This document shows, one piece after another, positions 1 through 5,799 of a DNA stretch of 5,799 nt. The notes beneath the pieces are model-generated. The model had not been told where the DNA came from, made no database searches, and worked only from the letters and a program-made list of their open reading frames with translations. The position numbers and the translations under genes were made by a program. Position 1 is the first letter of the stretch. Each line of letters starts with the position of its first letter. Source of the stretch: an uncultured Porphyromonadaceae bacterium (lineage in GTDB: Bacteria; Bacteroidota; Bacteroidia; Bacteroidales; Muribaculaceae); the NCBI GenBank assembly GCA_900555165.1, contig USKE01000148.1:1-5799 (forward strand), in the 5' to 3' direction.

Positions 1-1
1 C

Positions 2-115
2 CCGGTCTTGCCAACCTCCGCGGGGGGGCCTGCCGCCGCCAACGGCTGCAAGCTCGACCAGTTCTATTCCCGCCCCGACTGGGAAGTTGACTACGGCCAG
101 GCTCAAGGTATGTGA
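2..115 (+). CDS. C-terminal fragment of an unrecognised upstream gene
   Basis: An open frame enters from the window edge and stops at TGA 113-115, giving about 37 residues that end in DQFYSRPDWEVDYGQAQGM. The codons (TTC TAT TCC CGC CCC GAC TGG) match those of the genes downstream and the other two forward frames read poorly, so this is probably the true frame, at least after position 30. I do not recognise the family. It lacks the aromatic end typical of SusC-type receptors and the usual SusD ending. The gap to the next ATG is 26 bases, so it is probably the preceding gene of the same operon. A G7 run at 22-28 may be a sequence error, so residues before it may be in the wrong frame. Confidence 0.5.
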   Translation, partial: PVLPTSAGGPAAANGCKLDQFYSRPDWEVDYGQAQGM

Positions 116-141
116 AATCCCTCAAAAATCAACACTACACC

Positions 142-1152
142 ATGAAGAAATCGAAATATATCAGAAATATATCTGTTTGCATCATTCTCGGATTCGCCAC
201 GCTGGCCTGCAACTCTGAGGATAGTCCGGCGCCTGTGCCCGGGAAACCTGTGGAGGCAACCGACGGCGGTTATCTTTTCGCCCACATGACAGATGACAGC
301 TACGGCTCTCTGTTCTACAGCGTCTCCCGTGACGCCTACAACTGGGAGACCCTCAACGACGGGCGCACTGTGCTGCCCGCATATTGCGGCCACCCCGATA
401 TCTGCAAGGGGCGCGACGGCTACTACATGATCAGCGTCAAGAAAGGCTCAGGCATTCCATTGCTGTGGCATTCGACTGACCTGGTCAACTGGGAATATAC
501 CAAGCTGGCCAAATCGATATTCAACAAAATCAAAGATCTCTACGGATACGTCAACGAGGAGACATATTACGGGGCTCCCAAGATGTATTACGATACCCCG
601 GGCGACCAGTACATCATTACCTGGCATGCCGGAAAGACCGGCGACGACTCCAATGCAGACGAGTGGGAGACAAAACGTACATTCTACATCCTGACCAAGG
701 ATTTCAAGAGTTTCACTGATCCCGCGCTCCTGTTTGATTTCACAGGCAGCGATGCTGACATGGCCACAATCGACGTTATCATCCGTCGTGCAGGCGACTC
801 ATATTACGCCATCTTTAAAGACGAACGCACCCAGGAGGCCGCTCCGGAGACCGGCAAGACTATCCGCATCGCCAAAGCGCAGGCGCTGACGGGCCCCTAT
901 GCCAATCCCGGTCCGCGCATCACAGACCTTGCCCGCTGGCACGAGGCACCCATCGTGGTGCCCAATGTCAACGGTGACGGATTCTTCCTCTTCACCGAGA
1001 ACTACCCGCTGCAATACGATATGTTCGAGGCCAAATCGCTCGACGGCCCCTGGACCGAACGCTATTTCGCAGGCCCCAAGGCACGCCACGGTTGTATGGT
1101 GCGAGTCAACGAGACAGAATACCAGGCCATCCTCAACGCTTATAAACGCTAA
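142..1152 (+). CDS. GH43-like glycoside hydrolase, lipoprotein
   Basis: Predicted secreted glycosidase of the five-bladed beta-propeller clan (GH43-like), 336 residues. Family members mostly remove arabinofuranose, xylose or galactose-type residues; the substrate here is unknown. The leader MKKSKYIRN plus a hydrophobic stretch ends in TLAC, with Cys23 as the likely lipidated residue. NSED follows, resembling the Bacteroidota surface-export signal. Propeller signs are YLFAHMTDD (residues 44-52), GHPDI (83-87), IDVIIRR (210-216), WHEAP (266-270), then DGFFLFTENYP and ARHGCM near the C-terminus. By family analogy Glu268 is the candidate acid and Asp211 the pKa-modulating Asp. Asp86 is the candidate base, but it sits in GHPDI rather than the usual RDPHI. 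ATG 142 is preferred over an in-frame GTG at 112, which overlaps the upstream stop and would put ten extra residues before the signal peptide. The gap to the next gene is 18 bases, so the two are probably co-transcribed. The GH43-like fold is fairly sure; subfamily and activity are not. Confidence 0.8.
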   Translation: MKKSKYIRNISVCIILGFATLACNSEDSPAPVPGKPVEATDGGYLFAHMTDDSYGSLFYSVSRDAYNWETLNDGRTVLPAYCGHPDICKGRDGYYMISVKKGSGIPLLWHSTDLVNWEYTKLAKSIFNKIKDLYGYVNEETYYGAPKMYYDTPGDQYIITWHAGKTGDDSNADEWETKRTFYILTKDFKSFTDPALLFDFTGSDADMATIDVIIRRAGDSYYAIFKDERTQEAAPETGKTIRIAKAQALTGPYANPGPRITDLARWHEAPIVVPNVNGDGFFLFTENYPLQYDMFEAKSLDGPWTERYFAGPKARHGCMVRVNETEYQAILNAYKR

Positions 1153-1170
1153 TACAGAGAACCTTCCATT

Positions 1171-2481
1171 ATGAACAAAGCAATATCCTCTGCCATATTG
1201 GCTGCCGGCTTATGCCTGGCAAGCTCATGCTCCGACGACATCACCCGTCCCGGGCAATGGCCTGAATGGCCCGCCAGGACCGCCGTGAAGGTCGACGGGC
1301 TTGAATTGACCGATACCTACTACACCACTTTCAACGGCACAAAGGTTTCGCTCACCCAAGGCCAGACTGTCGACTTCGTAGGGCTCGAACAGCTTCAATA
1401 CACCCTTCAGAACCATTTCTGGGATGTCACATCGCCCGGACAGGCTGTATTCAAGGGAGCCACTGGCGACTATGATGTCATCTATGACCATCTCAACAAC
1501 CTGCTGTATGTCGAGCAGCCCGAGATGGAATATCCTGACGCGCTCTATGTCATCGGTGAGCAGCTCGGCCATTCAGGCGCGACGGAGGCGATATCCACCT
1601 TCTGGTCGATTGACGCTCCCGATAATGTGCAAAGCTGCCGTCGGGTGGCGCCTGACAGATTCGAAATCAGCCTGTATCTTGCCCAGGGATTCAAGTTCAA
1701 ATTCTTCCGTCACCATGGCTGGGGCTCTCATGAAGAAATCGAGATATGGGCCGAAGACCTCACCCTGAATCAGCCGGCCCTCGTCACCGGTAGCGGCGAC
1801 TTCTGTGCCGGCCCGCTGTTTCAGGCAGGTGTGTATGACATAACCGTCGACCTGGCCGCGAAGACATTCGATATCGAGAGCCGGGTGCCGGTTCAGCAGG
1901 AAGACTATTATGTCAACGGTGTGCTGATGGAACCTGCCGGAGCATATCTCCATACCCGCCAGACCCTCACAAAGGGCCAGGAAGTGTTGTTCGCCAATTT
2001 CGGCGGTATCGCCGATATGGTTCAGCCCCAGTTTTTCGATGTCTTGTCTGATGTCGAGGGCCGCGCCCGGTTCAAAGGCCCTACCGGCGAATACGACATC
2101 TATTTCGACGCGTCGGGAATGCTCATTTATGCCGAGTGTCCGTCGATGAACGCTTACGACGGCACATCGATGTGGGTTACCGGTTCTGGATTCGGCCATC
2201 CCAAGGCCGGACACGCTACCGTCGGGGCATGGAAACTTACCGAACCTGTCGGTTCATTCCAGATGGTCAAGGTTGCCGAAGGAGTGTACGAGACATCTAT
2301 GTATCTCGCCCGCGATTTCGATGTGAAATTCTATCGCGCCCGCGACTGGGGTATTCGCCGCGGGGGGCCCCCCCCCCCCCCCCCGTGTGTGGGAGCCAGT
2401 GCCGGCCAATCTTCTCGCCAAAGGTGTGGCCGGGACTCCCGATTACTGTATGTTCACCGGCGACCTGCTCCCCGGTCCTGA
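1171..2481 (+). CDS. Surface glycan-binding lipoprotein (SusE/F-like), 5' part, frameshifted
   Basis: Five-prime part of a predicted outer-membrane lipoprotein that binds glycan for a Sus-type uptake system. The signal peptide ends LASSC with Cys20, followed by SDDI, a good match to the Bacteroidota surface-export signal. Two repeat units follow: A at residues 38-237 and B from 245. Each has a first beta-rich half (LTxGQxVxF ... FKGxTGxYD) and a second half (VIGExLGH or VTGSGFGH, a YLA segment, then FFRHHGWG or FYRARDWG), resembling SusE/SusF-type or DUF5121/DUF5125-type modules; those names are from memory and not verified. Residues up to about 397 look authentic. Residues 400-405 are prolines read from a poly-C tract, and 406-436 (from 2386) are out of frame and share nothing with unit A. 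The protein continues in another frame from 2387, so the real product is probably about 690 residues. No catalytic motif is seen. Confidence 0.75.
   Translation: MNKAISSAILAAGLCLASSCSDDITRPGQWPEWPARTAVKVDGLELTDTYYTTFNGTKVSLTQGQTVDFVGLEQLQYTLQNHFWDVTSPGQAVFKGATGDYDVIYDHLNNLLYVEQPEMEYPDALYVIGEQLGHSGATEAISTFWSIDAPDNVQSCRRVAPDRFEISLYLAQGFKFKFFRHHGWGSHEEIEIWAEDLTLNQPALVTGSGDFCAGPLFQAGVYDITVDLAAKTFDIESRVPVQQEDYYVNGVLMEPAGAYLHTRQTLTKGQEVLFANFGGIADMVQPQFFDVLSDVEGRARFKGPTGEYDIYFDASGMLIYAECPSMNAYDGTSMWVTGSGFGHPKAGHATVGAWKLTEPVGSFQMVKVAEGVYETSMYLARDFDVKFYRARDWGIRRGGPPPPPPCVGASAGQSSRQRCGRDSRLLYVHRRPAPRS
2362..2384. repeat. G6C17 homopolymer tract breaking the binding-protein gene
   Basis: Six G (2362-2367) are followed directly by seventeen C (2368-2384), inside the coding region for unit B. 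The first twelve bases form a perfect GGGGGGCCCCCC palindrome. The frame changes across the tract, although both sides clearly encode one protein. The equivalent stretch of unit A is seven residues between WG and W; here there are 37 bases between the matching codons, about 16 more than expected. This fits a false join of reads ending in artefactual G runs, one from each strand. A true contingency tract is the less likely alternative. Confidence 0.85.
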
Positions 2482-3259
2482 CTTCACGGCCGGAACCTAT
2501 ACCCTCCGCGTGGATTTCAACAACAAGATAGTGTATCTGGCTGAAATGACCTCGAAGGACAAGATCCACCCTGTCGACTACAAGGTCAACGGAGTGTCGC
2601 TGAAGGCCAGCCGCTATGCCGAGTTCATGGAGGCTAACGTGTACCTCACCCGGGGAGAACGCGTGAATTTCGAGAATTTCCAGTGTATCGACTATATGCT
2701 GCAGCCGGAGTTCTTCGTGCGCAACGCTGACGGCTCATATACGTTCAATGCCATGAGTGGCGAATACCGCGTGCTTTATGATGTCGACGGTACCGAACAC
2801 ATCTGGGTTGAGCGCACTTCAGACGCCGGTCTGTGGATTACCGGACAGTATTTCGGCCACGGACGCACCGGTGGCTGGGATGTCGGTTACCATGACGACT
2901 CGATATACATCTCCAAAGGCTGGAGCTGGGACAATCCCCGTCAATATCTCTGTTGTGCGGAAACCGCTCCCGGGATATTCGAGAGCACGTTCCTCATCCA
3001 CAGCAGCTGGTCACAGCTGACTCTGTACGGGAGCCGGGGCTGGGACAACCGGATAATGTCGAGTGAGGTCACGATCACCGACACGAGCTCTTTCGGGCGT
3101 TCATTCGCCTGGCAGGACGGTGTGGGCAATGAGGCCAACTTCGGATGCACTGTAGGCGACATCGGCCAGGAATATGGCACATACCGCCTTGTGATAGACA
3201 CCACACGCAACCCCATCGTTGTCACGCCGGTGTTGCTCGACGGCCACGGCCATCATTGA
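2387..3259 (+). CDS. Surface glycan-binding lipoprotein, 3' part of the same gene
   Basis: Continuation of the gene starting at 1171, in a shifted frame; 2387 is only where the open frame becomes readable (a GTG) and is not a real start. There is no signal peptide. The first residues, WEPVPANLLAKGVAGTPDY, align with the end of unit A (WAEDLTLNQPALVTGSGDF, both 19 residues), so they complete unit B. Unit C begins at DYKVNG (2576) and repeats the pattern: YLTRGERVNF, QPEFF, SGEYRVLYD, then WITGQYFGHG (from 2834), TFLIHSSW, LYGSRGWDN and EYGTYRLVID. It ends in HGHH before TGA. Unit C is the most divergent and carries an extra segment with several Trp (YISKGWSWDN), perhaps a distinct binding surface. 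Joining the parts needs a change of -1 modulo 3 in the G/C tract. If the frameshift were real, this half would be unexported and the protein would lose half of unit B and all of C. Confidence 0.75.
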   Translation: MWEPVPANLLAKGVAGTPDYCMFTGDLLPGPDFTAGTYTLRVDFNNKIVYLAEMTSKDKIHPVDYKVNGVSLKASRYAEFMEANVYLTRGERVNFENFQCIDYMLQPEFFVRNADGSYTFNAMSGEYRVLYDVDGTEHIWVERTSDAGLWITGQYFGHGRTGGWDVGYHDDSIYISKGWSWDNPRQYLCCAETAPGIFESTFLIHSSWSQLTLYGSRGWDNRIMSSEVTITDTSSFGRSFAWQDGVGNEANFGCTVGDIGQEYGTYRLVIDTTRNPIVVTPVLLDGHGHH

Positions 3260-3399
3260 TAGAGATTGAATTTTGCGTTATTGCGGAGCCAGGATGCGAA
3301 TCTTTTTCCAATAGGTCATATATGATCGCGTCCGGCTCCGTTTCTTTGAGGCTGTTTAACATTTATTAGTAAACATCCTCCTAATCAGAAACATGAATC
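3260..3399 (+). other. Intergenic region before the GH3 gene
   Basis: This 140-base gap is the only sizeable spacer between genes in the window. It is more AT-rich than the coding regions. It holds a long imperfect hairpin (3284-3340) followed by TTTCTTT, then an AT-rich leader (TTTAACATTTATTAGTAAAC) up to the ATG. No Shine-Dalgarno-like sequence precedes ATG 3400, which is usual in Bacteroidota. The layout suggests that the GH3 gene has its own promoter or is controlled by read-through past the hairpin. I could not identify a convincing promoter. Confidence 0.6.
3284..3347 (+). terminator. Imperfect hairpin with T-rich tail, likely terminator or attenuator
   Basis: The left arm CGGAGCCAGGATGCGAATC (3284-3302) pairs with the right arm GATCGCGTCCGGCTCCG (3324-3340). 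I count 17 pairs including one G-U, two bulged A residues (3291 and 3300), and a 21-base AT-rich loop. TTTCTTT (3341-3347) follows the right arm directly. The position, just after the stop of the binding-protein gene and 52 bases before the GH3 start, fits a factor-independent terminator or an attenuator that lowers GH3 expression. The large loop and the C in the T tract make it less than ideal. Confidence 0.55.
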
Positions 3400-5715
3400 A
3401 TGAAAAAATATATCGGAGCTTTGCTCACGTCGGCATGTCTTGCCCTGATGTGTTCATGCGGCCGGAGCGGCAACGCTCCCGACAGCCGGATGGACTCCTT
3501 TGTCGACGAGCTGATGGGGCGCATGACTCTTGAACAGAAACTCGGCCAGATGAATCTTGTCACCGGGGGCGACATGGTCACCGGCCACGTGATGACCAAC
3601 GAACTCGAGCAGATGATACGCCGCCAGGAAATAGGAGGTGTCTTCAATGTCAAGGGAGCCGGTAAGATCCGCGAACTGCAGCGCATCGCCGTGGAGGAGA
3701 CGGAACTTGGAATCCCCCTCCTTGTCGGAGCCGACATCATCCACGGTTACGAGACCATTTTCCCCATTCCGCTCGCCCTGTCATGCAGCTGGGACACGGT
3801 GGCAATCGAGAGGATGGCCCGGATCTCGGCGATAGAGGCCAGCGCCTGCGGCATCAACTGGACTTACAGCCCGATGGTGGACATCTGCCGCGATGCCCGT
3901 TGGGGACGTGTATCCGAAGGTAACGGTGAAGACCCGTTTCTGGGAGCTATGATTGCCGAAGCCATGGTGCGCGGCTATCAGGGCAAAGATATGAAACGCA
4001 ATGACGAAATCATGGCTTGCGTAAAGCACTTCGCCCTGTACGGAGCAAGTGAAGCCGGACGTGACTACAATACGGTGGACATGAGCCGCCAACGGATGTT
4101 CAACGACTATATGCTGCCTTACGAAGCCGCCGTTGAAGCAGGCGTAGGCAGTGTCATGGCATCATTCAACGAGGTGGACGGCATTCCAGCCACTGCCAAC
4201 AAATGGTTAATGACGGACATCCTGCGCGGTCAGTGGGGATTCAACGGATTTGTAGTCACCGACTATACCGGTATTTCCGAAATGATAGACCACGGTATCG
4301 GCGACCTCCAGACGGTAACGGCACGTGCCATCAACGCCGGAGTGGATATGGATATGGTCAGCGAAGGTTTTGTTGGTACTCTGAAAAAATCCATTCAGGA
4401 AGGCAAGGTTTCTATGGAAACATTGAACACCGCCTGCCGCCGCATCCTGGTAGCGAAATACAAACTGGGGTTGTTCGACAACCCGTATAAATATTGCGAC
4501 CCGAAACGTCCGGCACGTGACATCTTTACGAAGGCACACCGCGACGCTGCCCGCAGAATTGCGGCAGAAAGTTTCGTCCTGCTCAAGAACGACAGCCCCG
4601 ACGGAAATCCGAACGGCAATCCTCTGCTGCCTTTTAATCCTAAAGGCAACATCGCCGTGATAGGCCCGCTAGCCAACAGCCGTGCCAATATGCCCGGAAC
4701 ATGGAGCGTAGCCGCCGTGCTCGACCGTTGCCCATCACTGGTGGAAGGCTTGAAAGAGATGACTGCCGGAAAAGCGAATATCATGTATGCCAAAGGCAGC
4801 AACCTGATTAGTGACGCCGCCTACGAAGAACGCGCCACCATGTTCGGCCGTTCACTGAACCGCGACAACCGGACCGACCAGCAATTGCTGGACGAAGCCT
4901 TGAATGTAGCCCGCCGCTCGGACATCATCATCGCAGCCTTGGGCGAATCGTCAGAAATGAGCGGGGAAAGCAGCAGCCGCACCAACTTGGACCTCCCCGA
5001 CGTACAACAAAACCTGTTGAAAGAATTACTGAAAACCGGAAAGCCGGTAGTACTGGTGTTATTCACCGGTCGTCCGCTTACGCTAAACTGGGAACAGGAA
5101 CACGTGCCCGCTATTCTGAATGTATGGTTCGGAGGCAGCGAAGCGGCCTACGCTATCGGCGACGCCCTCTTCGGTTATGTCAACCCGGGCGGCAAACTGA
5201 CGATGACTTTCCCGAAGAACGTCGGACAGATCCCTCTTTATTATGCGCATAAGAACACCGGACGCCCGTTGGGACAGGGTAAATGGTTCGAGAAGTTCCG
5301 CAGCAACTATCTCGATGTGGATAACGAGCCACTCTATCCATTCGGTTACGGACTTTCTTATACCACTTTCTCTTACAGCGATATCGACTTGAGCCATTCC
5401 AGCATGGACATGAACGGCTCGCTGACCGCAGCAGTGACAGTCACCAACACGGGTACATGGCCCGGTTCGGAGGTAGTGCAGCTTTATATCCGCGACGTCG
5501 TCGGCAGCAGTACCCGTCCGGTGAAAGAGCTGAAAGGTTTTCAGAAGATATTTCTCGAACCGGGTGAAATGAAGATTGTCCGTTTCAAGATTGCTCCGGA
5601 AATGTTGCGATATTACAATTATGACCTGCAACTGGTAGCGGAGCCGGGAGATTTCGAAGTGATGATCGGCACCAACAGCCGGGATGTGAAAACAGCAAGA
5701 TTCACTTTGAACTAA
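3400..5715 (+). CDS. bglX: GH3 beta-glycosidase (BglX-like), lipoprotein
   Basis: Complete 771-residue glycoside hydrolase family 3 enzyme, close in length to E. coli BglX; it releases terminal beta-linked sugars (beta-glucosidase, or possibly beta-xylosidase) by a retaining mechanism. The leader ends in MCSC, with Cys20 probably lipidated; GRSGN follows with no acidic run, so a periplasmic location is likely. The TIM-barrel domain (about 32-360) has GADIIHGYETIFPIP (110-124), ARWGRVSEGNGEDPF (166-180), KHF (209-211) and the nucleophile motif GFVVTDY with Asp288. The alpha/beta sandwich (about 380-600) has SFVLLKND, AVIGP, GRPLTL and the acid/base region ALGESSEMSGESSSR, where Glu523 is the likely acid/base by comparison with BglX. 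A fibronectin-III-like C-terminal domain (about 665-771) contains GSEVVQLYIRD and KELKGFQKIFLEPGE. All key motifs are intact. Codon use changes at about 3900-4200 with no break in the protein. The exact substrate cannot be read from the sequence; bglX marks family resemblance only. Confidence 0.93.
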   Translation: MKKYIGALLTSACLALMCSCGRSGNAPDSRMDSFVDELMGRMTLEQKLGQMNLVTGGDMVTGHVMTNELEQMIRRQEIGGVFNVKGAGKIRELQRIAVEETELGIPLLVGADIIHGYETIFPIPLALSCSWDTVAIERMARISAIEASACGINWTYSPMVDICRDARWGRVSEGNGEDPFLGAMIAEAMVRGYQGKDMKRNDEIMACVKHFALYGASEAGRDYNTVDMSRQRMFNDYMLPYEAAVEAGVGSVMASFNEVDGIPATANKWLMTDILRGQWGFNGFVVTDYTGISEMIDHGIGDLQTVTARAINAGVDMDMVSEGFVGTLKKSIQEGKVSMETLNTACRRILVAKYKLGLFDNPYKYCDPKRPARDIFTKAHRDAARRIAAESFVLLKNDSPDGNPNGNPLLPFNPKGNIAVIGPLANSRANMPGTWSVAAVLDRCPSLVEGLKEMTAGKANIMYAKGSNLISDAAYEERATMFGRSLNRDNRTDQQLLDEALNVARRSDIIIAALGESSEMSGESSSRTNLDLPDVQQNLLKELLKTGKPVVLVLFTGRPLTLNWEQEHVPAILNVWFGGSEAAYAIGDALFGYVNPGGKLTMTFPKNVGQIPLYYAHKNTGRPLGQGKWFEKFRSNYLDVDNEPLYPFGYGLSYTTFSYSDIDLSHSSMDMNGSLTAAVTVTNTGTWPGSEVVQLYIRDVVGSSTRPVKELKGFQKIFLEPGEMKIVRFKIAPEMLRYYNYDLQLVAEPGDFEVMIGTNSRDVKTARFTLN

Positions 5716-5745
5716 AGTAACCGTGAAAAGTCGGTAGTAACTCAA

Positions 5746-5790
5746 TTCTCCTCCTTCGGGAAGGAGGAGTACCCGTAGGGGGAGGTGGTA
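5746..5790 (+). repeat. Repeat-like palindromic segment with two alternative hairpins
   Basis: Thirty bases after the GH3 stop lies a perfect 9-base-pair hairpin: CTCCTCCTT (5748-5756), loop CGGG, AAGGAGGAG (5761-5769). The same left arm, extended to 5760, can instead pair with CCCGTAGGGGGAG (5772-5784), giving 12 of 13 pairs including one G-U. No T-run follows, so it is not a standard terminator. From memory, similar segments (paired AGGAGGAG arms followed by a GGGGGAGGTGGT-type block) recur between genes in Bacteroides and Parabacteroides, so a dispersed REP-like repeat is likely. It may extend past the window edge. Confidence 0.5.
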
Positions 5791-5799
5791 GGTGAATGC

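Noticed and set aside
112..141. Alternative GTG start at 112 for the GH43-like gene
   Set aside because: It overlaps the upstream stop codon and adds ten residues before an otherwise ideal lipoprotein signal peptide starting MKKSK at 142.
1573..2214. A 213-codon open frame on the - strand opposite the binding-protein gene
   Set aside because: It lies wholly within repeat units A and B, which are clearly coding on the + strand, and its translation shows no recognisable domain.
2386..2481. C-terminal tail of the first binding-protein frame as genuine protein
   Set aside because: After the poly-proline the tail (CVGASAGQ and on) matches nothing in unit A, while the other frame continues the repeat exactly, so the tail is out-of-frame translation.
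3345..3377. Possible Bacteroides-type promoter: TTTG at 3345, 21-base spacer, TAAACATC at 3370
   Set aside because: The -33 element matches and the spacing is plausible, but the -7 element matches TAnnTTTG only at TA. In AT-rich sequence this is too weak to annotate.
5083..5745. A 220-codon open frame on the - strand opposite the GH3 gene
   Set aside because: It is antisense to a complete GH3 coding region with intact motifs. Its translation shows no recognisable domain or signal peptide, and its openness is explained by codon bias on the coding strand.

Overview
The window looks like part of a polysaccharide utilization locus (PUL) from a gut Bacteroidales species. The evidence is a tight run of lipoprotein genes with Bacteroidota-type lipoprotein leaders, a multi-repeat SusE/SusF-like glycan-binding protein, glycoside hydrolases of GH43-like and GH3 type, and start codons without clear Shine-Dalgarno sites. 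Codons in the first two thirds favour CTC/CTG and other G/C-ending forms, as in a GC-rich member such as Muribaculaceae. That family assignment is an inference. No SusC/SusD pair is visible; one may lie upstream.

Layout, all on the + strand: (1) 2-115, the last codons of an unrecognised upstream gene. (2) 142-1152, a secreted GH43-like five-bladed propeller lipoprotein. (3) 1171-3259, one large surface lipoprotein made of three tandem units of about 200 residues. It is split into two reading frames (1171-2481 and 2387-3259) by an abnormal G6C17 tract at 2362-2384, which I think is a sequencing or assembly artefact. (4) 3260-3399, an intergenic region with a strong imperfect hairpin followed by a T-rich stretch, probably a terminator or attenuator. 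(5) 3400-5715, a complete GH3 beta-glycosidase lipoprotein. (6) 5716-5799, no gene, but a C/G-rich repeat-like segment that can form two mutually exclusive hairpins.

Inferred joint role: the three-unit lipoprotein holds a glycan at the cell surface, the GH43-like enzyme (also with a surface-export-like leader) trims side chains or ends outside the cell, and the GH3 enzyme, which lacks that leader, finishes oligosaccharides in the periplasm. The substrate cannot be named from the sequence.

The observations most worth following are the G6C17 interruption with its shared context at 22-28, a clear change of codon habit inside the GH3 gene at about 3900-4200 (recombination or chimeric assembly), the threefold architecture of the binding protein, and the switch-like hairpin pair at the 3' edge. 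I saw no clear evidence of a wholly new system.
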